DNA of 64,000 nt, from positions 40,313 through 104,312 of the forward strand of contig NZ_VFUA01000011.1 in the NCBI RefSeq assembly GCF_006440735.1, in the 5' to 3' direction. Positions 30,158 to 40,118 of the stretch are shown one piece after another. This stretch comes from Mesorhizobium sp. B2-7-1 (lineage in GTDB: Bacteria > Pseudomonadota > Alphaproteobacteria > Rhizobiales > Rhizobiaceae). The notes below the pieces were generated by a model. The model was not told the DNA's origin and did not search any database. It worked only from the letters and a program-made list of their open reading frames with translations. Within the stretch, counting starts at the first letter, position 1. Each line of letters opens with the position of its first letter. The position numbers were made by a program, and so were the translations under genes.

Positions 30158-31123
30158 ATGACCGACGCTTCGTCCCTGCCGCTCTTCCCTCACCGCCATC
30201 TGCTGGGCATCCGTGATCTTTCCCCCGCCGATATCGAGCTGTTGCTCGATCGCGCGGACCGGGCCGTGGCGATCTCGCGCCAGCCGGAAAAGAAGACCTC
30301 GACGCTGCGCGGCCGCACCCAGATCAACCTGTTCTACGAGGCATCGACCCGTACGCAATCGTCCTTCGAGCTCGCCGGCAAGCGTCTCGGCGCCGACGTC
30401 ATGAACATGTCGGTGGCAAGCTCCTCGGTGAAGAAGGGCGAGACACTGATCGATACGGCGATGACGCTCAACGCCATGCGGCCGGACATCCTCATCATCC
30501 GCCACCAGTCGGCAGGCGCGGCAGCTCTTCTGGCGCAAAAAGTCGACTGCTCGGTGGTCAATGCCGGCGATGGCGCGCATGAGCACCCAACGCAGGCGCT
30601 GCTCGATGCGTTGACCATCCGCCGCGCCAAGGGGCCGCTGTCGAAGCTGATCGTGGCGATCTGCGGCGACATCCTGCATTCGCGCGTCGCCCGCTCCAAC
30701 ATCATGCTTTTGAACGCGCTTGGCGCGCAGGTGCGCGTCGTCGCGCCCTCGACACTGCTGCCGTCGGGCATCGACAAGATGGGCGTGATCGTCGCGCGCT
30801 CGATGGCCGAGGGCCTGAAGGATGCCGACGTGGTGATGATGCTGCGCCTGCAGCGCGAGCGCATGGAAGGCGCCTTCGTGCCGTCGGTCCGCGAGTATTT
30901 CCGCTATTTCGGCCTTGACGCCGAGAAGCTGAAAGCCGCCAAGGGCGATGCGCTGGTCATGCATCCCGGCCCGATGAACCGCGGCGTCGAGATCGCCTCC
31001 GAAATCGCCGACGGACCGCAGAGCGTCATCCAGGAACAGGTGGAAATGGGGGTCGCCGTGCGCATGGCCGTCATGGAGGCGTTGCTTGATCCGCGCCGCA
31101 ACCATGAGGGGCGCGGCGCATGA
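30158..31123 (+). CDS. pyrB: Aspartate carbamoyltransferase catalytic subunit
   Basis: Makes N-carbamoyl-L-aspartate, the second step of pyrimidine synthesis. 321 residues. Carbamoyl-phosphate loop [30 protein letters not shown], the [14 protein letters not shown] block, and the C-terminal [13 protein letters not shown]. Overlaps the next gene by 4 bp (ATGA). No pyrI regulatory gene is present; the neighbour is a DHOase-like partner, as in class A ATCases. Confidence 0.97.
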   Translation: MTDASSLPLFPHRHLLGIRDLSPADIELLLDRADRAVAISRQPEKKTSTLRGRTQINLFYEASTRTQSSFELAGKRLGADVMNMSVASSSVKKGETLIDTAMTLNAMRPDILIIRHQSAGAAALLAQKVDCSVVNAGDGAHEHPTQALLDALTIRRAKGPLSKLIVAICGDILHSRVARSNIMLLNALGAQVRVVAPSTLLPSGIDKMGVIVARSMAEGLKDADVVMMLRLQRERMEGAFVPSVREYFRYFGLDAEKLKAAKGDALVMHPGPMNRGVEIASEIADGPQSVIQEQVEMGVAVRMAVMEALLDPRRNHEGRGA

Positions 31124-32406
31124 GCGTGACCGTCTTCAGCAAGGCGCACATCGTCGATCCCTCGCGCGGCGTCGACGAGATCGGCAGCGTCATCGTCGAG
31201 GGCCGCAAGATCGCAGCGGCCGGAAAGGCTGCCTTGAACCAGGGCGCGCCGGAAGGCGCCACCGTCGTCGACTGCGCCGGCAAGACGATCGTTCCGGGCC
31301 TTGTCGACGCGCGCGTCTTCATCGGCGAACCCGGCGGCGAACATCGCGAGACCATCGCTTCGGCAAGCGTCGCGGCGGCGGCCGGTGGCGTCACCTCGAT
31401 CGTCATGATGCCCGACACCGATCCGGTGATCGACAATGTGGCGCTGGTGGAATTCGTGCTGCGCACCGCACGCGACACGGCAAGCGTCAACATCTTTCCG
31501 GCGGCCGCGATCACCAAGGGCCTCGAAGGCCGCGAGATGACCGAATTCGGCCTTCTGCGCGAGGCCGGCGCCGTCGCCTATACCGACGGCCGCCACACGA
31601 TCGCCAACGCGATGGTCATGCGCCGGGCGCTGACCTATGCGCGCGATTTCGGCGGTGTGGTCGCGCATGAAACCCAGGACGCCAACCTCGCCTCATCCGG
31701 GGTGATGAACGAAGGGCTCTACGCAAGCTGGCTCGGCCTGTCGGGCATCCCACGCGAGGCAGAGCTCATTCCCCTCGAGCGCGACCTCGCGCTGGCCCGG
31801 CTGACCGGCGGCGCCTATCACGCCGCAAAAATCTCGTCGGCGATGGCGGCCGGCGCGGTGAACCGGGCAAAGACGGACGGCGCCAATGTCACGGCCGGCG
31901 TCGCCATCCACAACCTGTCGCTCAACGAGAACGATGTCGGCGAATACCGCACCTTCTTCCGGCTGACCCCGCCCTTGCGCGCCGAGGACGACCGGCTGGC
32001 GATGATCGAGGCGATCAAGGACGGCACGATCGACATCATCGTCTCCTCGCATGACCCGCAGGACGTCGACACCAAGCGCCTGCCCTTCGCCGATGCCGCC
32101 GCCGGCGCCATCGGGCTGGAGACGCTGCTTGGCGCGGCGCTTCGGCTCTATCACAATGGCGATGTGCCGCTACTGCGGCTGATCGAGACGCTGTCCACCG
32201 CGCCGGCGCGATTGTTCGGCCTGCCGGGGGGCACGCTGAAGCCGGGCGCGCCAGCCGATCTCGCCATCGTCGATCTCGACGAGCCGTGGATCGTCAGCGA
32301 GAGCGGCCTGCACTCCCGCTCGAAGAACACCTGCTTCGAAGGCGCGCGCCTACAGGGCAAAGTCCTGCAGACGGTGGTGGCGGGCCGCACGGTTTTTTCC
32401 GCCTAG
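31120..32406 (+). CDS. pyrC': Pseudo-dihydroorotase (PyrC'), partner of aspartate carbamoyltransferase
   Basis: 428-residue amidohydrolase-fold protein of the dihydroorotase family. The metal-binding D-x-H-x-H that normally follows PGLVD reads DARVF (Arg65, Phe67), so both histidines are gone, and the later catalytic segment reads SSHDPQDVD. Such proteins in Pseudomonas are inactive as enzymes and serve as a scaffold for the ATCase dodecamer. The ATGA overlap with pyrB supports that role. Annotation pipelines usually call it plain dihydroorotase. Confidence 0.9.
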   Translation: MSVTVFSKAHIVDPSRGVDEIGSVIVEGRKIAAAGKAALNQGAPEGATVVDCAGKTIVPGLVDARVFIGEPGGEHRETIASASVAAAAGGVTSIVMMPDTDPVIDNVALVEFVLRTARDTASVNIFPAAAITKGLEGREMTEFGLLREAGAVAYTDGRHTIANAMVMRRALTYARDFGGVVAHETQDANLASSGVMNEGLYASWLGLSGIPREAELIPLERDLALARLTGGAYHAAKISSAMAAGAVNRAKTDGANVTAGVAIHNLSLNENDVGEYRTFFRLTPPLRAEDDRLAMIEAIKDGTIDIIVSSHDPQDVDTKRLPFADAAAGAIGLETLLGAALRLYHNGDVPLLRLIETLSTAPARLFGLPGGTLKPGAPADLAIVDLDEPWIVSESGLHSRSKNTCFEGARLQGKVLQTVVAGRTVFSA

Positions 32407-32563
32407 ACCACCTATTGACCTGAGTCCTTCCGAGTTGCTTGGCGAACCCTGCCGACTCTACCATTATGACCAGCTCATACTAAAGCAAGGCTAGCTCTTG
32501 CAAATTAAGGTTGCATCGCACAAATTGCCTCAATCTTAGGGAGCAAGGCGCGCGGCAGGCAAT

Positions 32564-33157
32564 ATGGGGGAAGCAATGGGTTATGTGATCGCGCTCGTCT
32601 TCGGCTATCTGCTCGGCTCGATCCCGTTCGGGCTCCTGATCACCCGTGCGGCCGGGCTCGGCGATGTCCGCAAGATCGGCTCCGGCAATATCGGCGCGAC
32701 CAATGTGCTGAGGACGGGCAACAAGGGCCTCGCCGCCGCCACGCTGCTGCTCGACGCGCTGAAAGGCACGGCTGCCGCTTTGATCGCCGGGCATTTTGCG
32801 CCAGACTACGGGCTTCTGGCCGGCTTCGCGGCGTTCCTCGGCCACCTCTTCCCGGTCTGGCTCGGCTTCAAGGGCGGCAAGGGGGTCGCCACCTATCTCG
32901 GCGTGCTGCTCGGCGTTGCCTGGCAGGGCATGCTCGTCTTCGCCGTCGTCTGGCTCGCGATGGCCTTCCTGTTCCGCTACTCCTCGCTGGCGGCATTGGC
33001 GGCCGCGGTGGTCGTGCCGATCGCGCTCTATTTCATCAGCACGCCGCAGATCGCTGGCCTGTTCGCCATGATGAGCCTGATCGTCATCGTCAAGCACCGC
33101 GCCAACATCTCGCGGCTGGTGGCCGGCACCGAAGGCAAGATCGGGGCGAAGGGATGA
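32564..33157 (+). CDS. plsY: Glycerol-3-phosphate acyltransferase PlsY
   Basis: Membrane acyltransferase that moves acyl from acyl-phosphate to glycerol-3-phosphate, first step of phospholipid synthesis. 197 residues with five membrane segments. The three motifs are present: [18 protein letters not shown] and [13 protein letters not shown]. Start is ATG 32564 or ATG 32576. The 157-base gap upstream contains only a probable promoter. Overlaps dprA by 4 bp. Confidence 0.95.
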   Translation: MGEAMGYVIALVFGYLLGSIPFGLLITRAAGLGDVRKIGSGNIGATNVLRTGNKGLAAATLLLDALKGTAAALIAGHFAPDYGLLAGFAAFLGHLFPVWLGFKGGKGVATYLGVLLGVAWQGMLVFAVVWLAMAFLFRYSSLAALAAAVVVPIALYFISTPQIAGLFAMMSLIVIVKHRANISRLVAGTEGKIGAKG

Positions 33158-34281
33158 GCGCTTCGGCCGCCGGCCCGCGCCTCAGCGACCGGCAGCGGCT
33201 TGCCTGGCTTCGCCTGATCCGCACGCCCAATGTCGGCCCTGCCTCATTTCGCGAACTGATCAACCGCTTCGGCTCGGCCGAAGCCGCGCTTGAAATGCTG
33301 CCCGAGCTGATGATCTCCGGCGGCGCCAATCGCATCGTCCGCATCCCCTCCGTCGCCGAGACAGAAGCCGAGCTGGACGCCGCCCGGCGCGCCGGCGCCC
33401 GCTTCGTCGGCATCGGCGAAGCCGATTATCCACCCTTGCTGAAGACCCTCGACAACCCACCGCCGCTGCTGGCGGTGAAAGGCGAAGGCGCGGTCTTCCG
33501 TTTGCCCGCGGTGGCAATCGTCGGCGCCCGCAACGCCTCGCTTGCCGGCATCAAGATGGCGCGCATACTGGCGTCCGATCTCGGCCGCGACGGCTATGCC
33601 ATCGTTTCCGGTCTGGCGCGCGGCATCGACACGGCCGCGCACAAGGGCAGCGTTTCGACCGGCACCATCGGTGTCCTGGCCGGCGGGCTCGATGTCCCCT
33701 ACCCGCCTGAAAATGCCGGCCTGTGCGACGAGATCGCCGATCGTGGCGGCGCCGTCGTTTCGGAAATGCCGTTCGGCTGGCAGCCGCGCGCCCAGGATTT
33801 CCCGCGCCGCAACCGCTTGGTCGCAGGCATGGCGCTTGGCCTTGTTGTGGTCGAGGCGGCGCAGCGCTCCGGCTCGCTGATCAGCGCCCGCCTCGCCAAC
33901 GATATGGGCCGGCTGGTCTTCGCCGTGCCGGGATCGCCGCTCGACCCGCGCGCCGCCGGCTGCAACGCGCTGCTCAAGGACGGAGTGACGCTCGTCACCG
34001 AGGCCGCCGACGTGCTCGGCGCGCTGGCGCCGCTTGCCGGCACCCGAGCTCCAAGAACCGCCCCACTCGCGGAGGCGCCCGACATATCCGCCATGCCGCC
34101 GCCCGGCGAAAACGACCGCGCCGATGTACTGGAAGCGCTCGGGCCGACGCCGACAGGCATAGACGAGATCATACGCCACACAGGCTTAAGCGCCGCGCAG
34201 ATTGCGATGGTGCTGCTGGAACTCGACCTCGCCGGCCGGATCGAGCGACACGCCGGCGGGAATGTGTCGCTGGTCGCGTGA
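33154..34281 (+). CDS. dprA: DNA-processing protein DprA
   Basis: Loads RecA on incoming single-stranded DNA during transformation; widespread also in bacteria not known to be competent. 375 residues: N-terminal SAM-like helices, the Rossmann fold ([71 protein letters not shown]) and a C-terminal winged helix ([20 protein letters not shown]). ATGA overlap with plsY. Confidence 0.95.
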   Translation: MSASAAGPRLSDRQRLAWLRLIRTPNVGPASFRELINRFGSAEAALEMLPELMISGGANRIVRIPSVAETEAELDAARRAGARFVGIGEADYPPLLKTLDNPPPLLAVKGEGAVFRLPAVAIVGARNASLAGIKMARILASDLGRDGYAIVSGLARGIDTAAHKGSVSTGTIGVLAGGLDVPYPPENAGLCDEIADRGGAVVSEMPFGWQPRAQDFPRRNRLVAGMALGLVVVEAAQRSGSLISARLANDMGRLVFAVPGSPLDPRAAGCNALLKDGVTLVTEAADVLGALAPLAGTRAPRTAPLAEAPDISAMPPPGENDRADVLEALGPTPTGIDEIIRHTGLSAAQIAMVLLELDLAGRIERHAGGNVSLVA

Positions 34282-34312
34282 CCTGGCGCGTGCACCCGCA
34301 ACGCTGATTTCC

Positions 34313-35458
34313 CTACCGGAACAGATATTTGGACACTTCCGGATTGCCTCGGCGCCACATCACATTGTCGAGGAAGTAGTGGTGCACGTTGATGAAGATC
34401 AGCACGATGAAGAAGAACAGCGAGGAACCGAGGACCTGGCTGTCATACGGGATCAGGGCGGTCAGCACGAACGGGATCAGCCAGAAGCCGAGATAGCCGA
34501 GCGCCCCGCCCCCGATAATGAATCCCAGCACCCGCAACCTGTAGCGGGGTCCAAGCACGGATAGCATTTTCGGTTCCGGATCCCGCGTGGCATCCGAGAC
34601 GTCACGCTCGACATTGGTTTGATAGCGCCACACCACGGCAAGGTATTGCAGCGAATGGAGCGCCGGCACCACGAGCAGCCAAAGCGGGTTTATCCTCGCA
34701 ATCAGGATCCAGAGATAGAGCGAGGCGACATAGGCCACGATGCCGTTGTAAGGCAGGCTGCCGCCATTCCGTCGCCAGCGGTTGGCCAGCATCAAAAGCG
34801 TGGCCGCCGTCGATCCGACGGCCGCCAGCACGGCAATGTCGGTGATCCAGGACGGCGCCGCGAAGGTGTAATATTGAAGGCCGTAATACTGCCCCTGCGT
34901 CACCGCCGTATTCGTCTGCAGCCAGGCCAGGATCCACACCGCATAGCTGTTGACGAGCAGCACCTTCTTGTCCCGGTCATCGAAGAATTTGCGCTTCAGC
35001 ACGGCGTCGACCATCAGCATGCCGTAGCCTTGCTTGACGTAGTGCCAGCCGACGAAGAAGAACATCGCATTGGCCGCGAGGCCGAGCAGCCGGGTGTTGG
35101 ATGTCGCCGCGCCATAGGCAAAGAACAGGGCCATGACCGCCGGAACGATGACGCCGGCGAAGATATAGCGGAGCTGCAGGCTTCGGTCGTAGCCGTCGCC
35201 GCGCGCCTTGCGGCCGAAATTGCGGTAGAAGATCTGGTAGGAATGCGCGAAATGCGGATAGTTCACCAGATAGGCCACCGCGACCATGGTCGCGGCCAAC
35301 GGGCCTTCGTACTCACGCGGCACGAAGAACAGCACCGGCAGGATCAGAAACGCGCTGCCGCCGAGCATCAGGAAGTCGGCAATCGGACCGAAGAGATATT
35401 TGCCGGGCTTTGGCGTCGCCTTGGGGACCTGAGCGTCTACCGAAAGGTCAAGTGTCAT
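34313..35458 (-). CDS. Polytopic membrane protein with conserved-looking histidines, function unknown
   Basis: 381 residues with about ten membrane segments. Histidines lie in or beside helices: His69 and His72 (NYPHFAHSYQ), His139 (GWHYVKQGYG), His268 (VPALHSLQYL) and His359-His360 (INVHHYFLDNVMWRRG). The set could bind metal, as in membrane di-iron or haem proteins, but no known family motif is matched. Monocistronic; it is convergent with dprA. Confidence 0.7.
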   Translation of the reverse strand: MTLDLSVDAQVPKATPKPGKYLFGPIADFLMLGGSAFLILPVLFFVPREYEGPLAATMVAVAYLVNYPHFAHSYQIFYRNFGRKARGDGYDRSLQLRYIFAGVIVPAVMALFFAYGAATSNTRLLGLAANAMFFFVGWHYVKQGYGMLMVDAVLKRKFFDDRDKKVLLVNSYAVWILAWLQTNTAVTQGQYYGLQYYTFAAPSWITDIAVLAAVGSTAATLLMLANRWRRNGGSLPYNGIVAYVASLYLWILIARINPLWLLVVPALHSLQYLAVVWRYQTNVERDVSDATRDPEPKMLSVLGPRYRLRVLGFIIGGGALGYLGFWLIPFVLTALIPYDSQVLGSSLFFFIVLIFINVHHYFLDNVMWRRGNPEVSKYLFR

Positions 35459-35555
35459 CCTGGAGCCTCCTTCGGAAGCCCGAGTTTAACCATGACCCTA
35501 TCCAGGGACAAGGCAACGCGGCAGGATCTCCTCTGCCTTGGGGAAAGTCACCCCG

Positions 35556-35813
35556 TCAGGCTGAGGCGGTCGAAGCGATCTTCATCAGCCGCTTTCTGGC
35601 CTCCGCCACTCGCTGCTTCTCCGACCTTATACGGCTGCACAGCGCGAGATTGATTCCGACGCCGCATTCCTCGTCCAGCATTTCTTTCGCATGATTGAGA
35701 GAAGTCTCCGCGCGCTTGACGCGCTGCCTGGCTCTGGCCAGTTCCAAGTTCAGTACGTCCACTGTATCCGCATCCCAAATTGCGGTCCCTTCGACAGGGA
35801 AACAGCCGCGCAT
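35556..35813 (-). CDS. Small hypothetical coiled-coil protein
   Basis: 85 residues from the ATG at 35813. The stretch VDVLNLELARARQRVKRAET continues as a charged helix to EKQRVAEARKRLMKIAS, suggesting a short helical hairpin. Not recognised; the longer frame to 35972 is Ser/Arg-rich and looks like noise. The 290 bases between this gene and 36104 hold no convincing gene. Confidence 0.4.
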   Translation of the reverse strand: MRGCFPVEGTAIWDADTVDVLNLELARARQRVKRAETSLNHAKEMLDEECGVGINLALCSRIRSEKQRVAEARKRLMKIASTASA

Positions 35814-36103
35814 TGCTTTTTGTTCCGACTGCCGGGGACGCAGGTGACTGTGACGCAGAGACATGTCTTGCTTCGATCGCCCCCGGATATGGAAGCGCGA
35901 GCCAGGGCTGATCGGCCGCGTAAAGCACCTGCGTGGCGAGGAAGATTTGAGGCACGCGTCGCTGCAGGACATTCGGGAGGGATGATAAGTGCTCTAGCCA
36001 ACCTGAGTAACAGTGACGACCTGCAACATTTCTCTTGAAATTTCCCCGCAACGTGAGTTGACTGGCTGAGTTCGCGGTTGAACTGCGGAGGCGTGGGCGC
36101 TCA

Positions 36104-37009
36104 ATGAAAATCCATGAATTTTGGACCTTAGCTCTACTTGCCGGCTCATCTGTTGCCATATCCTCTTCCTCATATGCAGCCGATTGCCCGAAAGGTGACA
36201 CCAGACAAGAACACCATGTCGGCAATTTTAATTTCGTCACGAACTCATGGGTAGAGGAGAGTGGCAAACTGCTTCGATATGTATCTTGCGTTGGCAATTT
36301 CGACCACGATACTGACCTGCTAGTTACTTGGCACGTCGCCGGCCCGATGGGCACCTATGTACCGTCTGATGAAGTCGCGATCCAACCGCGAATGAGCAAT
36401 GACCTCAGCCCAAGACCGGTCACTGGTTGCATTAAGTTCGGCAATGTCGGGGACCACACCGAGGCACAGTTTATGGGCTCTGCGGCAGATGAGAAGGAGA
36501 ATGCGAACGCGAATGAGAACCCCTGCTTGACAACACATGCCTCGCTCAGTCCGCAGTTAGCCCATCCGGGAGTACCGCTCGAAGGTTATAAAGACGGAGT
36601 CCGGGTCTTTTTTCCGAGCAATCCGGATGAACCCCACGACACGATGCTGGAAGTTGATGGGGTGATCGGCGTCACTGCAACCTACCGTGACGATGGAGCG
36701 CTCGGGAGCCCCTTTAAAAGCTATTTCTCGTACACCGCACAAAAATATAAAGACAGGTTAAAGGGCGATCCCGACAGTGTCAGGGTAAGGCCGGTGTTCG
36801 TGGCTGACTCTGATGTCTATAAGGAGGCGTTCCTCAAATCCAACGACAATGAAACAGACGTGGTGCTGGGCTCAAAAGGGCAGATTGTCTTTGAGTTGCC
36901 CGTTGATAACGATACGGCGGTTCCTATCGGCGCTTATTACCAGTTTATCTCGACGGATAACCGCGTGCTAGGAACCATTCCCATGCCGATGTTCGGGTCC
37001 GCGCGTTGA
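36104..37009 (+). CDS. Hypothetical exported protein
   Basis: 301 residues with a clear signal peptide (MKIHEFWTLALLAGSSVAIS, cleavage near SYAA). The mature protein has four spaced cysteines, an Asp/Asn-rich middle (ADEKENANANEN) and predicted beta-strands. No family recognised. Base composition is clearly more A+T-rich than the core genes. The stop overlaps the next start as TTGA, so the two genes are coupled. Confidence 0.65.
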   Translation: MKIHEFWTLALLAGSSVAISSSSYAADCPKGDTRQEHHVGNFNFVTNSWVEESGKLLRYVSCVGNFDHDTDLLVTWHVAGPMGTYVPSDEVAIQPRMSNDLSPRPVTGCIKFGNVGDHTEAQFMGSAADEKENANANENPCLTTHASLSPQLAHPGVPLEGYKDGVRVFFPSNPDEPHDTMLEVDGVIGVTATYRDDGALGSPFKSYFSYTAQKYKDRLKGDPDSVRVRPVFVADSDVYKEAFLKSNDNETDVVLGSKGQIVFELPVDNDTAVPIGAYYQFISTDNRVLGTIPMPMFGSAR

Positions 37010-37434
37010 AGAATTTCTTTGAGAGTGTTTTCAGTGTGACGCCCAGTATTGCGCTAGCGTTTGCCGAGAAATGGATCGACCTATTCAAAAGCACCGCCAT
37101 TCTGCGTCCCGACGTACCGCCCGCACTGGTCAATACGGCACTCGCGCTATCTGTGCTCTTGTCAGTTGTGTTCGTCCTTATCGGCAAATCTTGGGGCAGC
37201 GCCCAAAAGCTACGAGTAAGCAAAAACCTGCTTGTGGTCTTGGGCGTACTTGCAGGCGTATGCTATGGCTCTCGCCTGTTCCTTTCTTGGCCGCGTACCC
37301 GCGAGGTACAGAGCATTGTCACTTCAATGTGGGATCTTTGCGCCTGGGTTTTTGTTGTGGTGGCTATCATGGCCGTCACCTTCGCCGCGATGTATGCAGT
37401 AAGCAAGAAACAGGACAGCGCGAAAAACGCTTAG
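37006..37434 (+). CDS. Hypothetical membrane protein coupled to the exported protein gene
   Basis: 142 residues from a TTG at 37006 that overlaps the upstream stop. Three membrane segments at about 42-60, 74-90 and 110-132; a short Lys-rich tail (SKKQDSAKNA) faces the cytoplasm or periplasm. Not recognised. Its stop is only 6 bp from the end of the convergent AbiTii gene. Confidence 0.55.
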   Translation: MKNFFESVFSVTPSIALAFAEKWIDLFKSTAILRPDVPPALVNTALALSVLLSVVFVLIGKSWGSAQKLRVSKNLLVVLGVLAGVCYGSRLFLSWPRTREVQSIVTSMWDLCAWVFVVVAIMAVTFAAMYAVSKKQDSAKNA

Positions 37435-37440
37435 AAATTA

Positions 37441-38448
37441 TCAGAGCAGCCTTCTGGTCGGTGTCACCCGCAGATGTAACCTAGGAACTCTCGCCTTCGC
37501 CGCGATGCTCATAGCAGAACGCCGACCGGGGTTATGGTTCAGACCAGCGAACTTCATCGCCGCTTCCGTGAGCACGGCTGTCAGGACATCCGAGCCGATT
37601 TTCCATGCTCCGCTCGCCGCCTTCGGGCCGTTCTTTTTGATCCAGGCCAGTGCCTTGTTTCCAAGCGGCTTGCCCAAACTCTCAGGCGGCTCGGCGGCAA
37701 CGATCTCGGAAAATTCTTTGGCCGCTTCCTGTGGCAGTCCCGCCTTTACCAGCGCGTTCGTCATCGAGCCGATGTCGCCCGCCGTGATTGACAGGGTGAC
37801 TTGGGCACCATCCGTTGCCGTGACGTGCGTTACGTTGCCGTAGACTGTTTGATTAAAGATTTGCGTCACCGCCGCCTCGCTAACCGGCTCCTGTGGCATT
37901 GCTTTCATCACGGTCACTTCCGCCGCCCCTGGCACGCGCTTCTCAAGTTCAAGCGTTAGTTCTAGCACGCGGCTTCGGACCGCTTGCTTGATCTCCTTCA
38001 TGGCTATTGTCGAGACTTCGCCGGATATTGCGTTGCAAGCCCAGCCTTCATAAACCTTGTTCTGGAGCAGGAGTATGAGGTTCGAGGCGTCGATACCTAT
38101 CGTCTTAGATTTCGCAAGTTCCTCGACGCCCGCTATGCTCTCGCGGACCGGTTTGCGTGTCCACTTCGTGCCGGCGTATTTCTCGATGAGATAGAGCGGG
38201 ATCGGCGCATTCTTGATGCCGCCGCCAAACGGTCCCGACCACGTTCCGCTATACGTGACGCTGACGATGCGATAGGCCGGCACCTCAACGTCGCGCGGGT
38301 AACCTTCGGTCTCGTATTTTACCCAGTCCTCAAGCTGCTCGCTGCCAAGCCGGGACGCCAGGAAACGCAATTTCAGCATTATGGTACTGAGGTCTGTTTC
38401 ATCACCCAGTACCGCAGCTTGTATGTCGCGAAGTATGCTAATGGCCAA
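37441..38448 (-). CDS. AbiTii-domain protein, possible abortive-infection factor
   Basis: 335 residues. The N-terminal block (DIQAAVLGDETDLSTIMLKL, RLGSEQLEDWVKYETEGYP, then VPAYRIVSV) matches the AbiTii domain known from abortive infection and phage-defence proteins. The C-terminal part has NQTVYGNVTHV and KAASGAWKIGSDVLTAVL, a Gly/Ala helix with membrane-active look. It faces the two genes above and lies about 200 bp from tRNA-Lys, a common island boundary. Defence function is inferred from the domain. Confidence 0.75.
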   Translation of the reverse strand: MAISILRDIQAAVLGDETDLSTIMLKLRFLASRLGSEQLEDWVKYETEGYPRDVEVPAYRIVSVTYSGTWSGPFGGGIKNAPIPLYLIEKYAGTKWTRKPVRESIAGVEELAKSKTIGIDASNLILLLQNKVYEGWACNAISGEVSTIAMKEIKQAVRSRVLELTLELEKRVPGAAEVTVMKAMPQEPVSEAAVTQIFNQTVYGNVTHVTATDGAQVTLSITAGDIGSMTNALVKAGLPQEAAKEFSEIVAAEPPESLGKPLGNKALAWIKKNGPKAASGAWKIGSDVLTAVLTEAAMKFAGLNHNPGRRSAMSIAAKARVPRLHLRVTPTRRLL

Positions 38449-38547
38449 ATCCCCCGAAAAAGCGCAGCGCTAGATATAGGAGCAGGCATCGGGCCTTCAC
38501 AACCCACTTGAATCGTGGCGCAGGCTGATTCAGGCGCCCGTCCCTAA

Positions 38548-38593
38548 CGTGCGAGAATTTTGTTGCCTATGGCGTTGCCTGTTTTCTCGCACG
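38548..38593. repeat. 10-bp perfect inverted repeat beside tRNA-Lys
   Basis: CGTGCGAGAA (38548-38557) and TTCTCGCACG (38584-38593) can pair perfectly around 26 bases that contain two copies of GTTGCCT. It lies between the AbiTii gene and the tRNA 3' end. Confidence 0.6.
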
Positions 38594-38648
38594 CGAAGCG
38601 CTAAGCCGCCACACCTCTAGCAACATATTGAATTATTTGCATATTTTT

Positions 38649-38724
38649 GGTGAGCGCGATGGGATTCGAACCCATGACCTACTGATTAAAAGTCAGTTGC
38701 TCTACCGGCTGAGCTACGCGCTCC
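38649..38724 (-). tRNA. tRNA-Lys (anticodon TTT)
   Basis: The minus-strand cloverleaf is complete. The acceptor stem GAGCGCG pairs with CGCGCTC; the D-arm is GCTCAGCCGGTAGAGC; the anticodon stem ACTGA/TCAGT encloses loop CTTTTAA with anticodon TTT; the T-arm is ATGGGTTCGAATCCCAT; CCA is encoded. 76 nt with CCA. Confidence 0.97.
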
Positions 38725-39013
38725 CGCGGGCTCGAAACGCCGCCCTCGAAATTGCGCGGAACATAGGGAGAGTGCCGCGGCCGGTCAACCGGAAAAAGAC
38801 GGCTTCCGGCCGGAGTTATCAACGGGTCTGGCCAAGGTTGGCGACCGACGATCTGGCGTTCGTGGATGCCGACTCCGATGCGTGCTTCGATCTGCCAGGA
38901 TATCTCAGAAGTTCCTTAAATAACAACGGCTTGAGATTCAAACGGGAACCTTCGCGATGATTTTCCGTTTCTCCGGCACAGGGACGTCAAACCACTCTCT
39001 CAAGGAGAAGACC

Positions 39014-39472
39014 ATGAAAAAGATCGTGTCGGGCTTGCTTGCCGCCACCTTATCAGTTTCGTTCGCCGCCGCGGCGGCAGTGCCCGCTAATGCCGCGCAG
39101 GTGTTCGTCCCGCAAGCTTCGCCGGCGTCGCCCGATGTCCAGAACGTGCGCGATTTCCGCTGGCGGCATGGCGGCCATTGGCGCGGCGGCCAGCGTTTCT
39201 CGCGAAACGACGGCGCCTATTGGAACGGCCATCGCGGCTACCGCGAATATCGCCACGGCTATCGCCGCCATGGCGACTATTGGTTCCCGCTCGCTGCTTT
39301 CGCCACCGGCGCGCTGATCACCGGCGCCATCGTCAACAGCGAGAACAACCGCGTCTATCGCGGCAACTCGCATGTCCAGTGGTGCTACGACCGCTACCGT
39401 TCCTACCGCGCCTCGGACAACACCTTCCAGCCCTACAACGGCCCACGTCAGCAGTGCATGTCGCCCTACTAA
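39014..39472 (+). CDS. BA14K family protein
   Basis: 152 residues from ATG 39014, preceded by AAGGAGA. Signal peptide ([20 protein letters not shown], cleavage after ANA), then a low-complexity Tyr/Arg/His/Gly region ([18 protein letters not shown]), one hydrophobic helix ([17 protein letters not shown]) and the terminal BA14K motif with [20 protein letters not shown] and two cysteines. The Brucella relative is an immunoreactive, lectin-like surface protein. The 289 bases between the tRNA and this gene contain no other gene that I can see. Confidence 0.9.
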   Translation: MKKIVSGLLAATLSVSFAAAAAVPANAAQVFVPQASPASPDVQNVRDFRWRHGGHWRGGQRFSRNDGAYWNGHRGYREYRHGYRRHGDYWFPLAAFATGALITGAIVNSENNRVYRGNSHVQWCYDRYRSYRASDNTFQPYNGPRQQCMSPY

Positions 39473-39493
39473 CGGCTTCCAGTCAGTACCAAA

Positions 39494-39537
39494 GCAATCC
39501 CAGGAAAAGCGCGTAGCGGTTTTCCGCCCGGAATTGC
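39494..39537. repeat. Dispersed palindromic repeat, copy B
   Basis: GCAATCCCAGGAAAAGC at the left, CCGGAATTGC at the right, an imperfect copy of the 44-base unit at 17514, 52650 and 56489. It lies 22 bp past the BA14K stop. Confidence 0.7.
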
Positions 39538-39626
39538 GGAAAGCGAATATTTAGTCGTCGACTGAGCCCGTGCATCGAGAGCACGGGCTCTCTCATTTTC
39601 ACCATGCCTTGCAGCGAAGGGCTGCG

Positions 39627-40118
39627 TCAGTTCGCCCACCCGATAGTCTTGAAGACCAGATACAGCGCTCCGCCTTCACCCCGTGGGGAGCGGTAAGCTC
39701 CAAGTGCGTTGCAAACCCGAACCATAGCCGCCGTCAACTCCCAGCCGAGGGCTTCCAGATCACCGCTCATATCGTCCACATAGGCTTGGGACAGGTCGTC
39801 TACGCCCTTTTCCTCACCGAAGGACCGCACCATTTTCGCGTCGCCGAGAAGGTCGCTAGGCAAGTTCGAATTGGCCCAGAGCCAGTTGCCGGCCTTGGCG
39901 CTGGTGGAACCCGCAATCTGGATTTGCGAGACGACGCCGCTCTGGTCGGAAAACAGCAGCTTTCCGGCCGTCAAATCGTAGTCGTAACGCGACCAACTGC
40001 CGAGGCGGAAATCCTTCGCCATGCGCGCATTCTTGGCCGTGAGCTGTTCGAAGGCCTCATCGCGCCAAGCAGGATACCAATCTGGCTGCATTCCCTTGCC
40101 GGATCCAGTAGTCCTCAT
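39627..40118 (-). CDS. DUF6882-like protein at the end of the glycerol operon
   Basis: 163 residues from the ATG at 40118, which overlaps the glpK stop (ATGA); a second ATG is at 40091. Blocks [55 protein letters not shown] and [14 protein letters not shown] suit the DUF6882 family of unknown function. Translational coupling to glpK suggests cotranscription. Confidence 0.75.
   Translation of the reverse strand: MRTTGSGKGMQPDWYPAWRDEAFEQLTAKNARMAKDFRLGSWSRYDYDLTAGKLLFSDQSGVVSQIQIAGSTSAKAGNWLWANSNLPSDLLGDAKMVRSFGEEKGVDDLSQAYVDDMSGDLEALGWELTAAMVRVCNALGAYRSPRGEGGALYLVFKTIGWAN

Noticed and set aside
38449..38648. Integrase or att duplication at tRNA-Lys
   Set aside because: No integrase gene and no second copy of the tRNA 3' end were found in the window.
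38628..38960. 110-codon plus-strand frame over tRNA-Lys
   Set aside because: Begins inside the antisense of the tRNA and has no coding character.
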